Positions 23,414-31,374 of a stretch of DNA of 60,905 nt are shown here, piece by piece. Made by a program: the position numbers and the translations under genes. The first letter of the stretch is position 1. Each line of letters begins with the position of its first letter. Below the pieces are notes generated by a model that had not been told where the DNA came from, did not search any database, and was given only the letters and a program-made list of their open reading frames with translations. The stretch spans positions 438,468 to 499,372 of the forward strand of contig NW_003149765.1 of the NCBI RefSeq assembly GCF_000003605.2. The letters run 5' to 3'. This DNA comes from Saccoglossus kowalevskii (Eukaryota; Hemichordata; Enteropneusta; Harrimaniidae).

Positions 23414-25473
23414 CAATTGAATTGTGACTAACGCATCTCGTATGCAAAAGTCGAATATGTCATGAAACAAATGTACTCAACATATTCTTAACTCCTGCAA
23501 ACTCCAAACATGGATTAGAACTTTGTATAAATAATCGCATAATACATATTAATAAAACTATATATATCCCATCACCCTATCTAGACTGTCACCTAATCTA
23601 CCCTACAACAAATGTGGCAGACGGGCGTAGCGGACTCGAAAGACGAAGGTTTATTCGTCCATGGTGGATGACATTCATTATTTTGAACCACTCCTACCCC
23701 CGCACGCTCCTCAAACTGCAAACATGTGTATACCGTAAATATACATGGGAATACGTCCATGTACTTCTACGAACTTAGTAAAGAAAGTATTGAAGCCAGG
23801 AAATACGATAATAGCGAAATCTGGTTAAAAGTGCAACTCGGTTAAACAATTTATGATTTGTTCGTTCAGTAATAAATTTATGATTCGCGGGTACTACGTT
23901 TAATATGTCAATAAAATCATTTGATCTAATTTCTAATGTACGTCAAACGGAAATCAGAAATCAATGTGTTTGACACTGCAGATAGTTCATAAAAATCGTC
24001 ATTATTTTCACACCATCTTCGCAAACACTTCAATAGTGTGAAAGTCCATCAGGTCTTAGATTTTAGGTGCGGCATACGTTTTATGTCGTAATCCTATCGC
24101 GATTTTAATAACACACTCACATACATTTCCGAACAGAACCTATGCGAGACGGGGTTGGTTTAACGACGTTGAAAGTAAATCCGTGGGAATGTTGACTTGG
24201 TATCGGCAAGTCAAGTAGAAGACGTACATAAACTTTAAGAAGTGTACAATAAATGTTATACGGGGTATTTCGCCTCGAGTTATCTCACTGATGTCTGGCT
24301 AGCGACGATCGGAAAGTGAACTCCCGCAAAGTTAGACGATCCATGACGAGATCTGAATGTAATGTGGCATATATATATATAGCCTTGCATTGGTAACATT
24401 ACTGGATCGAATTATCAAGTGGTTGATGGGGTAGATAATTCATTGATTCTAATTGGGTTAAAAATTGAAGATTCGAAGGAATTATATTATTATTTAATTT
24501 CCTGAATAGATTTATCTAGAAAATAGAAACCTGTAGTAGCTTAACCTTCAATCAGGAGTATGGAGGTAGACGGAACCACACATGTTACTTTTTCTTGTTA
24601 ACGATATATGATTGATGTCCGTTATGTAATAGTAAATGAGCATGATTTCTAGATGTGTAACACGTCATCGTAAGAGAGGGGCACATGCAGAACAAGAAAT
24701 AGAACAAATAATGATGATACAATTGCACACGTGGTGTGGGAGATTCCGGTTACGTAATAACATATGTCCACTTAGTGTGTGCATGAATTAACTGTTTTGC
24801 TGCGACAGTTATTTCATGGCCACACACTAGAGCTTGTTGCATCGGCTACCTCTAATAAAGTACAAACACTGACGACTGCAATATTGTGCAATATTGTTTC
24901 AACTGGAAGTACTTGAATCAAGTTAACAGCACTACTGACTATAACGCCACAATTAACACCGCAAACGTGCATATTCGGTCTGCGAAGCTCGTTATTTTAG
25001 TACCAAGCACCCACTTGAACGCATAATGCCACCTCGCAAGTTAAATTTATGTAAGATAATAATACATTACATATGCGGAGTAATTTTCATCGTGAACATT
25101 CGTGTGTTCAAACACATGAAAATAAAAGACAAAGATACTATTTACAGTTAATAAATATGGAATAATGACACTTGAATTTACCGAACGTATTCGTACATAA
25201 ATAATAAATATCGAGTCATGATTCAGAAAGCACTAAAACCGCGTGATCAATTGGATCTTAATTCAGTCACAGTGGTAATTACTTTGAAACATCGATCATA
25301 AGAATCCTTATGGCAAAACTCCATATGCTCGATATATACTTCATGTACGCCGTCATCCAATTAGTATTGTACAACACAACTTACCGTACATTGACTTCAC
25401 TGGCGGTCGCTACATCTATACGCAACAGAAGGCAGATAATAAGCAATAGATTGGATTGAATTGAGTTCATCAT
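1..25473 (-). CDS. Gene A: gel-forming mucin / VWF-like secreted multidomain protein (3' end outside window)
   Basis: 29 exons, read from high to low coordinate: 25473-25385, 20833-20793, 18128-18053, 17868-17747, 17166-16871, 16621-16489, 16270-16148, 15508-15317, 14703-14182, 12768-12653, 12347-12191, 12065-11828, 10904-10858, 10511-10328, 10210-10063, 8694-8572, 8443-8257, 8145-7972, 7762-7525, 7263-7073, 6935-6842, 6750-6321, 6180-5787, 4605-4347, 4219-2745, 2600-2278, 1037-967, 597-500, 320-1. All introns are GT-AG and all phases join, giving 2287 codons without a stop. Order: signal peptide, sushi, F5/8C, EGF, sushi, D1, D2, D', D3, PTS, WxxW, PTS, SEA, PTS. In mucins and VWF the D1-D2-D'-D3 region drives disulfide multimer assembly, and PTS stretches carry O-glycans. 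A secreted gel or clot-type polymer is therefore inferred. Insect hemolectin also combines VWD with F5/8C domains and is the nearest precedent I can name. The C-terminal end lies beyond base 1. Confidence 0.9.
386..434. repeat. (CTGT)n microsatellite
   Basis: About twelve uninterrupted copies of the tetranucleotide in intron 28 of gene A, 66 bases from exon 29. Confidence 0.95.
500..2600 (-). CDS. Gene A exons 26-28: PTS linker and SEA domain
   Basis: Exons 2600-2278, 1037-967 and 597-500 (about residues 2017-2181). Exon 26 opens with a Thr/Ser-rich stretch, then [23 protein letters not shown] starts an SEA-like fold ([20 protein letters not shown]). Exon 27 ([15 protein letters not shown]) supplies the second helix. 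Exon 28 supplies [12 protein letters not shown], the G-S-V cleavage-site strand. For exon 27 the acceptor GTTTTAG at 1038 is the one that keeps the frame; a nearer AG would not. SEA domains autocleave at G|SVVV in MUC1-type mucins. Extra Cys residues are present. The long introns (1038-2277 and 598-966) show nothing further. Confidence 0.72.
2745..4219 (-). CDS. Gene A exon 25: PTS mucin domain and WxxW (CysD) domain
   Basis: A 1475-base exon (about residues 1525-2017). It starts with [15 protein letters not shown], closing D3. About 350 residues very rich in Thr, Ser and Pro follow, with imperfect repeats around [18 protein letters not shown] and [17 protein letters not shown], a candidate heavy O-glycosylation region. 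From about residue 1925 comes a WxxW domain: GWTDWMN (C-mannosylation-type motif, codons at 2998-3009), a ten-Cys layout, and the end YEVRFKCEC. CysD domains in MUC2, MUC5AC and MUC5B interrupt PTS regions in the same way and affect gel mesh. The donor is G|GTGAG, phase 1. Confidence 0.92.
4347..4605 (-). CDS. Gene A exon 24: TIL domain of D3
   Basis: Residues about 1439-1525: [35 protein letters not shown] and CIPESQCYC, then [14 protein letters not shown]. The phases match the other TIL exons. It is the last compact Cys-rich unit before the mucin domain. Confidence 0.92.
4606..5786 (-). other. Intron 23 of gene A (1.2 kb)
   Basis: No exon or repeat was recognised; an AT-rich spacer between the D3 C8 and TIL exons. 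Confidence 0.5.
5787..6750 (-). CDS. Gene A exons 22-23: VWD and C8 of D3
   Basis: Exons 6750-6321 and 6180-5787 (about residues 1164-1439). The first has [27 protein letters not shown] and [16 protein letters not shown]. The second opens with [15 protein letters not shown], so the usual CGLCG of VWF D3 is EGLCG here. It then runs through [13 protein letters not shown] into a one-exon C8 ([17 protein letters not shown], then [16 protein letters not shown]). The D1 and D2 C8 domains are spread over two exons; here the C8 is joined to the VWD end. Confidence 0.93.
6243..6279. repeat. (AT)n(AG)n microsatellite
   Basis: A compound dinucleotide run inside intron 22 of gene A, between the two D3 VWD exons. 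Confidence 0.9.
6842..7263 (-). CDS. Gene A exons 20-21: D' region (linker plus TIL')
   Basis: Exons 7263-7073 and 6935-6842 (about residues 1069-1164). They open with [10 protein letters not shown] closing D2, followed by [33 protein letters not shown] and [18 protein letters not shown]. This is a TIL domain without a preceding VWD/C8, which is the definition of D' in VWF and gel-forming mucins. Its presence fixes the D1-D2-D'-D3 order. Confidence 0.9.
7525..7762 (-). CDS. Gene A exon 19: TIL domain of D2
   Basis: Residues about 990-1069: [36 protein letters not shown] and CLTVEECPC, followed by the spacer [14 protein letters not shown]. The length, Cys pattern and phase (1 in, 2 out) are identical to the D1 TIL exon. 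Confidence 0.92.
7972..8443 (-). CDS. Gene A exons 17-18: C8 domain of D2
   Basis: Exons 8443-8257 and 8145-7972 (about residues 870-990). NDFWTLEG closes the VWD. The C8 follows: STCANP...[37 protein letters not shown], and [17 protein letters not shown]. The split-exon structure resembles the D1 C8, with a phase-1 intron after APFTG. Confidence 0.9.
8572..10511 (-). CDS. Gene A exons 14-16: VWD domain of D2
   Basis: Exons 10511-10328, 10210-10063 and 8694-8572 (about residues 718-869). The first carries [23 protein letters not shown], the second the middle beta-strands ([25 protein letters not shown]), the third [15 protein letters not shown] and [13 protein letters not shown] with an intact CGLC motif. 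The 1.37 kb intron before the last exon (8695-10062) shows nothing else that I recognise. Confidence 0.92.
10695..10813. mobile_element. TTAA-flanked MITE, diverged copy
   Basis: Flanked by TTAA at 10695-10698 and 10810-10813. The right end reads GCACTGCCCT and the inner part (GTAAACAAACAATGT, ACACGCGTCGTATACGTCG, CAATATCGAACAGG) matches the element at 29657-29789. It lies in intron 13 of gene A. TTAA target duplication is the hallmark of piggyBac-type elements. No transposase is present. Confidence 0.6.
10858..10904 (-). CDS. Gene A exon 13: short Cys-rich linker (end of D1)
   Basis: A 47-base exon encoding [17 protein letters not shown], the C-x-C-x-G-x-W-x-C ending found after TIL/TILa in VWD proteins. 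It lies between an acceptor TTTCAG and a donor CAG|GTATG, and the phases (2 in, 1 out) fit both neighbours. Confidence 0.85.
11828..12065 (-). CDS. Gene A exon 12: TIL domain of D1
   Basis: Residues about 623-702. A trypsin-inhibitor-like Cys-rich domain with [25 protein letters not shown] and a CVAQEQCPC end. It is followed by the TILa-type spacer [12 protein letters not shown]. It ends in phase 2 and joins the 47-base exon 13. Confidence 0.9.
12191..12768 (-). CDS. Gene A exons 10-11: C8 domain of D1
   Basis: Exons 12768-12653 and 12347-12191 (about residues 532-623) form a C8 domain: SC...YCHIYPGR...CKEL...FAVCHS, then [17 protein letters not shown] and the end [17 protein letters not shown]. 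The conserved phase-0 intron falls just after the F-A-V-C-H core, as in the second C8 of this gene. Confidence 0.9.
12769..14181 (-). other. Intron 9 of gene A (1.4 kb)
   Basis: No exon was found. It contains a small inverted-repeat element at 12883-12996; the remainder is AT-rich. Confidence 0.5.
12883..12996. repeat. Short inverted-repeat element
   Basis: A perfect 13-base inverted pair (GTCGTCACCTGCG at 12883, its complement ending at 12996) bounds 114 bases in intron 9 of gene A. Likely a small non-autonomous transposon remnant. Confidence 0.45.
14182..14703 (-). CDS. Gene A exon 9: VWD domain of D1
   Basis: One 522-base exon (about residues 358-532) carries a complete VWD domain. It has [18 protein letters not shown] at the start (calcium-loop region), GSCSYLLL, the [17 protein letters not shown] strand pair, [15 protein letters not shown] with the CGLC motif, and a final [12 protein letters not shown]. 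In VWF and mucins the CGLC vicinal cysteines of D1 and D2 are linked to disulfide exchange during polymer assembly. The motif is intact here. Confidence 0.93.
15317..15508 (-). CDS. Gene A exon 8: sushi-like (CCP) domain 2
   Basis: A single phase 1-1 exon (about residues 294-358) that begins [16 protein letters not shown] and ends ...HVVCTG. The layout, including the V-P-Y-G segment and a Tyr-x-Cys before an acidic W-S-P segment, matches sushi domain 1 of the same gene. It is joined directly to the D1 exon; a possible extra exon near 15.1-15.2 kb was not accepted. Confidence 0.85.
16148..16270 (-). CDS. Gene A exon 7: EGF-like domain
   Basis: A single symmetrical phase-1 exon (about residues 253-294) with six Cys in the EGF pattern: [13 protein letters not shown], then [13 protein letters not shown]. 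No calcium-binding D-x-D/N-E start is seen. Phase 1-1 exons of this kind are easily shuffled between genes. Confidence 0.9.
16489..17166 (-). CDS. Gene A exons 5-6: F5/8 type C (discoidin) domain
   Basis: Exons 17166-16871 and 16621-16489 encode about residues 110-253, a complete discoidin domain: the family start [20 protein letters not shown], the hallmark [20 protein letters not shown], a YKLSYSNDG strand, and the ARYVRIHP...RAELYGC ending. Such domains bind lipids, glycans or collagens. No equivalent sits in front of D1 in vertebrate gel-forming mucins. The intron falls at phase 0 within the domain, and the domain is full length. Confidence 0.92.
17747..18128 (-). CDS. Gene A exons 3-4: sushi-like (CCP) domain 1
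   Basis: Exons 18128-18053 and 17868-17747 encode about residues 44-110. The segment opens with a C-P-x-L-P-x-P-x-N-G start, as sushi domains do, and has Cys spacing and GF-x-x-P-Y-G-F, YHC and WDP...VDC segments that closely parallel the second sushi-like domain at 15317-15508. The first exon must extend past an in-exon GTGAG to the donor at 18052 (GT|GTAAG) for the frame to continue. The exon 4 donor is the less common GTCAGT. Both copies carry extra Cys relative to a minimal four-Cys sushi domain. Confidence 0.75.
18129..20792 (-). other. Intron 2 of gene A (2.66 kb)
   Basis: No exon, RNA gene or clear repeat family was recognised in this AT-rich intron. Confidence 0.5.
20793..20833 (-). 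CDS. Gene A exon 2: microexon with furin-type site
   Basis: A 41-base exon with acceptor TTTTGCAG and donor AAG|GTGAG. It joins exon 1 (phase 2) and exon 3 (phase 1) and encodes [14 protein letters not shown] (about residues 30-43), including R-H-K-R, a match to the furin consensus RxKR. The segment is charged and probably helical. If cleaved, a propeptide of about 15-20 residues would be released before the first sushi domain. The exon is short but both splice sites and both phases agree. Confidence 0.65.
22758..23125 (+). mobile_element. MITE family X, copy 1
   Basis: About 368 bases with imperfect terminal inverted repeats (TCAATAGGTGATTTTCCG at the left; the right end complements to TCAATAGACCATTTTCCG). 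Over 90% similar by eye to copy 2 at 46678-47048, with small indels. It contains accidental open frames but nothing transposase-like. It lies in intron 1 of gene A. Confidence 0.75.
23125..23182. repeat. 58-base perfect palindrome
   Basis: Each side of the centre (between 23153 and 23154) gives 29 paired bases without mismatch. AT-rich, with the centre ACATATATATGT. It abuts the right end of MITE copy 1 on one side and a (TA)n tract on the other. Confidence 0.85.
23183..23254. repeat. (TA)n tract
   Basis: About 72 bases of alternating TA between two perfect palindromes. Likely cruciform-prone and length-variable. Confidence 0.9.
23253..23294. repeat. 42-base perfect palindrome
   Basis: The centre is TTAATTAA and the arms read ACGTGGACAGAGAAAT. 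All 21 pairs match. The mixed base composition makes chance origin unlikely. Confidence 0.85.
23361..23410. repeat. (AT)n tract 2
   Basis: About 50 bases of alternating AT, just inside the right arm of the outer inverted repeat. Confidence 0.9.
25385..25473 (-). CDS. Gene A exon 1: start codon and signal peptide
   Basis: Begins with two adjacent ATG codons and encodes about 29 residues: a short polar start, a hydrophobic core ([10 protein letters not shown]) and a small-residue region ending VATAS, a typical secretory signal peptide with cleavage probably near that Ala-Ser. The donor is G|GTAAG and leaves phase 2. The following intron is 4.5 kb. The first ATG of the pair is taken as the start; there is no in-frame signal further upstream that I can see. 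Confidence 0.8.
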
Positions 25474-25663
25474 TTCACATCGGTATCTAGTACACACGCG
25501 GGGTTACAACATCAAAGTCAACAGTTCATTTTCACCCAAATGGTAAATTCTACGAAAATGTGCTAAACAAAGATGTTATGCCTATGAACGTAAAGACGAC
25601 TGAATCACTGCATTTGGTATTGCCAACTAGGCACTAATGAATATGGAAATTACAAGACTGAGC

Positions 25664-25672
25664 TTTTTTATA
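25664..25672 (-). promoter_or_regulatory. TATA box of gene A
   Basis: On the minus strand the sequence reads TATAAAAAAG, a near-consensus TATA box, about 195 bases upstream of the gene A start codon. Transcription would start near 25640, leaving a 5' UTR of about 170 bases with no other splice site needed. The position and match are seen; the function is inferred. Confidence 0.45.
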
Positions 25673-25679
25673 CTGCAGT

Positions 25680-26906
25680 GTTCGGGATGGCCATCCCAAA
25701 TTACGTTATAAAAAAATGGTTCCTTAGCAATGCCGCCTACGTCGCCTGCTCCCAAGGTTGAGCACTGCCGTAATGGTCACCCACCACGTCATTCGACGTG
25801 ACCGGTCACATTTTACGACACCAAACAAATACTTTGGTTTTGTGCGTGCGATTCAAAATTTAACGATGTGTCCTGTAACTCCTAGTATTACATGATTATC
25901 AGTATTGCAATGGTTGCATGATAAAAAGTTCCATAATGAATGAATAAAAAAGGACGTAGAAACTCGTTGTTTAACGCCACTCTAACATTAGTATATAACA
26001 ATGTAACCTAATTATGCTTAATAATTTAGTACTATTATGGTTTAAATTTATTTTTTCTATAAAGTGTCCTTGGGGAGACCTTGAAATTGTTAAAGAGTAT
26101 TGTTTATAATAAGTTTTATGTTAAGTATATGTTTTAAAACACGGGCCTAACGGTTTAATATCTACCTTCTTAATAAAACATGTTGTCTTTGGAATATATG
26201 ATACTTGTATACACACATACACACTGATACATTTGCCGTCTCAAAGCAGTCATTTATCCAGAAAGAACTGTTGAAAAGAATGAGAATGAACCGATTAACG
26301 AAAAACGTACAATGCCAGTCACCATATGAATGAAAAAAACATGGTAAAATATAATTCTTAAATAAGTCAACTGTAAAATTAGCCTAGTTTGACCCTTTCT
26401 TATTAGAATCCATCAAATCTCTCGTACTGTAATTATCATCCTGTGCTTATCAATTTTGTTTTTTTTTCGAAAAAGGTGCATCCATAGTTCGTCTCGATTA
26501 ATGTAAGATTAAGTTAAATATCGATATAAATCGGCTACCTTAAGCTAACTGTGATAGATTTGTCGCCAAATGTCACCGAACTGCAGAACCTACCACAATT
26601 CAGAACGTGAATTCATTTTATTATCACTCGGTTGTCCTGGGATGGGACAGTTCAGTTATACGTCTAGTACGTGGGAAGACACACATCATGAGGTCATAAC
26701 CGTTCAGTACATATGTTTCTATTTATATAATGGTATCAGTTCGTCTAAAGCTATATTGATATTACATTGACAGAGAAAAATCGCGGTGATTAATATATTG
26801 CCGAAAATTTCCATGAGGATGGAATCAAATCTATACCATCAGTCTATCGGTGCATAAGCACGTACTCGTTAACTACGAACATACTAGTTCCGGTTCAGAA
26901 AGATTT
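25680..26906. other. Intergenic stretch upstream of gene A
   Basis: AT-rich sequence between the gene A promoter and the end of the gene D candidate. No convincing exon, RNA gene or repeat was found. A minus-strand AATAAA near 26620 could be a poly(A) signal but has no gene assigned. Confidence 0.4.
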
Positions 26907-26907
26907 A

Positions 26908-28768
26908 TTATCTTCTGGTGAAATGAACTCCACTGTTGTATGTTTCACACGTGGGCCAAGTTGATATATTTCTGTCTAGTAATTGAACGTATTTGGTGAT
27001 CATCATGATATGCTGACCTTTACCGTAATTAAAGATAAGATGTATGCATCCTAAATTACAAACGTTCAAGTTGTAACGACTTTCCAAAATTCTCAAACAA
27101 GTCTGCCGAACGAAAAAATCAACTTGGGATGCGTGTGCAGTCGCTGGCGGTTTGTTGTCTACTGACCCCAGTTCGCCAGAATAATTACATATTAGTTTTA
27201 CGACTTTTTTAAAGTGCGCCACGTACCAGATTTTTGCTGGTATGTGTATCTGCGTGCATAATATTAAGTCGTGGCGTAGAAAAGAAGTGTTGGTGATGAA
27301 TTATCGGTTTGGGACTAACATAAAAATGTTAAAATGCAAGCCAACCATACTAATGGGCAGCAAATATTCATTTTGTATTGTAATCTGAATATCTCGTTTC
27401 TCCGTTACACGCTGACATATCAAATGATATGGATTTACGTGTCACTCTTGCATCAACGACAATGCTAGTGTTATTTTGCATTTGGTTTAAATATGTATGC
27501 CCTTCAACTTGTATACACGTGTATCCTTTTCCTTGGATTGTCATTACAAATTGTCCAATATAGTAATTATTCTCCTGATTCACAACTATGACACATGTTT
27601 CTGAACTTCTGCATAACTATTTAGTAGGATTGTAAACCGCCTATATTAAAAATGAACATAAAAATGGCCCAGACCATATAAGAACCCCCATTTCAAATCC
27701 AAAAACACGAAAACGTTTACAAAATTCAAAAATAATTTTCAACGTTACATTCAAAATATCATCTAGGCCATCAGCTTGGGGGAAATGTAGGATGTGTCTC
27801 CCTTATAATTTATGAACTTTAAGTCTGTTAATGTAATTTCACGGAATATTCCAAATACATTAACTTAATATCCATAACTGAGCCTGTACGATGAATGTCA
27901 CACATGGATGTCACTTCAAACGTCAAATAAAGCTTAGATTTGAGGTGCAATCGACTAGTTCTAATTGATATAATGACGATTGACGTGGTATTAGAAACTT
28001 AACAACGAGGTATTGATGATGGGAATATTATTCATGAATATGAATAATGGGAATTGTATTTCATAACAAAAAACTAACACAATATTTTGGTCATTTTCTT
28101 GTTTGAACGTTAAAACGGCAGTAAACAATCTCCTACGATAAACCCAGCATTACCGAATCAGAAACTTCCCATCCGGCTTCCAGATTTGCAACATTAATCG
28201 GCATTCTTGAAAGAAACAGTCTAATTTAAAGTTTATTAAATATTTTCCAATGCATTTTTTTTAATTATTTTCGTCAACGATTTCTTGCCAATTCAAATAA
28301 TTATTTGTTTATATTGATACAATACAAACATATTATATTAACCAAGATATATTGACCATATTTTTTTAATTAGTCAAATCTAAGATTTAAAAAAGATGCA
28401 CTGGTAAGAAGATATTTCTTTATTAAATACTATAGATCAACAATTAATATTTTAAATTAGTACTTCCCAAAATATTCATCATATTAACCCAGTATGTCAT
28501 AGTAATTATGTATGAGTTGATGCTTGTCAATTTAACATATCAGTAATAAGTTGAGGTTACCTATCTTGTATAACGCTCTGACAAATACTGAAACACAAAC
28601 GCTAGTAAATCTATCTAAAAAGTATGCTTGACTGGAAAAAACGCTGTACTACTTACGAGTCAATATATTCTGATTGCCTTGGTTTGCCATATCAGCTATG
28701 ACATAAAAACTCTCATTGCACACCGCACTGATGCTTGGACTGACATGCGCCACCAAGTGGTAAAAAAG
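26908..28768 (-). CDS. Gene D candidate: unrecognised three-exon gene, 5' end not found
   Basis: Three minus-strand open stretches join in phase: 28768-28657 (acceptor GTTTTAG, donor C|GTAAGT), 27600-27409 (acceptor TTCAG, donor T|GTAACG) and 27236-26908 (acceptor ACCAG, stop TAA). An AATAAA overlaps the stop. They would encode about 208 residues with scattered Cys (AVCNESFYVIADMANQ; CVIVVNQENNYYIGQF; KLICNYSGELGS; WPTCETYNSG). No domain is recognised. The weak middle donor, the missing start exon and the poly(A) signal overlapping the stop all lower confidence. Alternatively exon 2 reads through to a TGA at 27368. It could be a small secreted protein, a decayed gene or a chance open stretch. 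Confidence 0.3.
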
Positions 28769-28769
28769 C

Positions 28770-29517
28770 TAAAACATGACATTTGTGAATGAATGTAGTC
28801 CTGGACGCTCTATAAACTTAAAAATGAATTAGTTCTTGGGCGTCTTACCGATTTTTTTATTTTTTTTGCAACGCGTATATTTAGTTCTACGTCTTTTTTT
28901 TAACATATTCCGTTCGGCAAGAATGGCATAGTTCCTTTTACAATTCGCCAAGTACTGCTTTTCGTCAAAAGAATTAGGTGTACCTCAAAAGTATGACACA
29001 TGTATACAGTTTGCTGTCACAGTAAATTTAAGTCTATAATATCCCCGCACTCGAGTTTTTGGTGGCAAATACAGTTTTCCGCTATAACTTGTGGTGCACT
29101 AGTTTTTTTGTTTTCACTTTTGGGGAAAGAGATCATATAAGTCTAGTTACACAACATATTTTCGTTATGTTTTTGTCATGTTCGTACGTCCAGTATTTCT
29201 GACGTTCTTGATCGTTTTCTTAAGCGAGTCAACAACTTAAGGGTCACGTGATCAAGTGGCTGCTTTCGTCCATAGAAACGAAAAATTTTCACTTACATAT
29301 AATGCTAGTTCTATTAAAAATCACATGTTCTTGATGTATATGCTGTACAAAAACGCCTCTGGTTTGTTTGAACAGTACTGCTTTTACCAAGTGTCTGTCA
29401 TGCGATGCCTTGAGCTACGAACAGTGGCATGAAGGTGTAAGAGCTATGTCAATAAAAACTACTTTGTAATTTGCAGTAACGCGATCAACGTTTTCTGTAG
29501 ATTTTTTTTCTGGCATG
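28770..29517. other. Intergenic stretch between gene D candidate and MITE copy 3
   Basis: AT-rich, with several T-runs. No supported feature. Confidence 0.4.
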
Positions 29518-30537
29518 TCAATAGCCCATTTTCCGTTCACTGTGAGATCCCGCGTTGTGCGTGAAAATGAATGAATAACCAGGACAAACAAAGATCATAG
29601 CAACAAAACATCGCGTGGGACAAACGCGAATTTTTTTTGGAATATTTCTACGCGTTTTAAAGAGCGGTGGTCGTCGCGCAGAGCGTGTTCAAATTTCATG
29701 TAAATAAACAATGTATTTTACACGCGTTGTATACGTCGCTATGAGTCCAATATCGAACAGGACACGGTGCGACGACCACCGCCCTTTAATGTACTATACA
29801 CATTGGATTATGAAGTAAAGTTATTTCAATACAATTTTCCCATTTTCAAAGATCAGCTTTTCGAAATTGGGCCCTAAAAACAGCCATGGCATGTCGTTGC
29901 TTACAGACAATCGCTAACTCATGAGCCTCTGGGTTTCAGCGTGCGGTTTTCCTCGTCGTTTAAGGTCTCAGGCCACTAATTAGTCTATCACATCTTATGG
30001 TTATTGTTAGCCAATGGATTTTCTATCACCGCGTTTAATCTGAACCGCGATGTATGAGGGCGTACTCCAATTTTGTCAGACATGTGTGTGTAGCTTTGTT
30101 AATTGACAAGTATCAGTGACCTGTGGATCTGGGCAACTCGCCATTAGACACTTCCAAACTGGGTGCGTTTCTTAGAATATTGAAATTAGAAAGACTGACA
30201 AATCTGTATGTTTTGTTTACATCCATTTAGTAGGAGTTTGAGCTGGCCAAAACGTGTTTTACTGGCAAGAATTCTATTACATACATGTGGTTTCAAAAAA
30301 TTAAAACAATAATTTGATCTTTGTAACTCTTTTTCGTGGGGAAATTCACCCAAACGTTAACATTGTCGACTATGGAGTTCTAATTAGTGGTGTGAGACCT
30401 TAAATCTTAATTCCCGTGCTTCCGCAGATGAGAACCTCGCCGCTTCAAAATCAAAAGGCTTGATTTTTGCAGCAGACGTTCGGTCTGCGCCTGTCACGCA
30501 ATATGCGATATCTCGCAGTGGACGTAAAGTCACCTAT
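29518..30537 (-). mobile_element. MITE family X, copy 3 (inverted and interrupted)
   Basis: The left end (TCAATAGCCCATTTTCCG..., then GGACAAACAAAGATCATAG and ACATCGCGTGGGA) is the complement of the right end of copies 1 and 2. The right end (TTTTTGCAGCAGACGTTCG ... CACCTAT) is the complement of their left end. The two ends are about 1 kb apart instead of 0.37 kb because a TTAA element (29657-29789) and about 670 further bases lie inside. Either a fuller family member or a nested insertion. Confidence 0.6.
29657..29789. mobile_element. TTAA-flanked MITE, intact copy
   Basis: TTAA at both ends (29657-29660 and 29786-29789) and near-perfect 17-base terminal repeats: AGAGCGGTGGTCGTCGC at the left, GCGACGACCACCGCCCT at the right (one mismatch). 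The 125-base element lacks coding sequence. The TTAA duplication is piggyBac-like. It is inserted in MITE family X copy 3. Confidence 0.75.
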
Positions 30538-30539
30538 AC

Positions 30540-31374
30540 TTTGGAGAGATTATAGGTCCATTGTGGAATTATGAACTAGTCTAGGGAAATCCTATATAGG
30601 CTTGATCAGAACATAGCATAATAGCCTATAACAAAAAGGACTACAATGCGCACCACCCAGACCTACTTCGGCATTTCAACGGAGTTGTATGCATGGTGTG
30701 TACTACCATGGAGAACATTACATACAGATCATTGTTCTGGTGGCACATAAGAATTAGTCGATTGTTTTATTAAAACTTTGATACATAAATGTTACTTTGT
30801 TTTCACATATCTTGCCATCTAATTACTGAGAATAACAACATGCTGAATACAATAAATATGCAGCCGAATTTACGGTTTTATTGGTTCTCTGTGAAACTTC
30901 CTGCTCATGAAAGGTTCTCGGGTCGTCTACACAAAGATGGTCTATAGTCTAATATTAGATTAGATATACTTATATTGAAAGTCCCACTATTTCAACAAAT
31001 GATAGACTGTTCCATTTTTTTCGCCATTCCAATGTACATACCTTCTAACAACAAAATGGTTAATAATTTCATAAGATAATATAAAATATTATACATCAAT
31101 ATTCCATTATTATATCCTGCCCGACAACACTATGAAACACCTTATTTCCATCGACGTCACACGTAATGCATATTGGTTTATATCATTGGAATATACACCA
31201 ACTGCGTTTTGAAAAAATAGCATCAAACAACGTTACAAACCTTACACTTTTATAATAACAAAGACCACCTTATACGAATGCATTTGAAGTTTTATTTACG
31301 ATTGGATACGTGAGAATTTGTACTCGACATTTCATCCATTTTGTTATAATCAAAATATACGAGTTGAGTTGAGT
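30540..31374. other. Intergenic stretch before the duplication
   Basis: No gene, RNA or repeat family recognised. Confidence 0.4.

Larger units (their letters stand above)
22736..23442. repeat. Outer 27-base inverted repeat around MITE and (TA)n
   Basis: The left arm 22736-22762 and right arm 23416-23442 match at 26 of 27 positions when one is complemented (TACGAGATGCGTTAGTCA core). Between them lie MITE copy 1, two perfect palindromes and two (TA)n tracts, so the whole 707 bases is a nested foldback structure. Confidence 0.7.
20834..25384 (-). other. Intron 1 of gene A (4.55 kb), repeat-rich
   Basis: No further exon is supported here. It holds a 368-base MITE copy (22758-23125), two perfect palindromes, two long (TA)n tracts and an outer 27-base inverted repeat (22736-23442). 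The rest is unremarkable AT-rich sequence. Confidence 0.6.

Noticed and set aside
27368-27408. Reading gene D exon 2 through to a TGA at 27368
   Set aside because: Possible, but a donor at 27408 joins in phase to a longer open stretch ending at 26908; kept only as an alternative.
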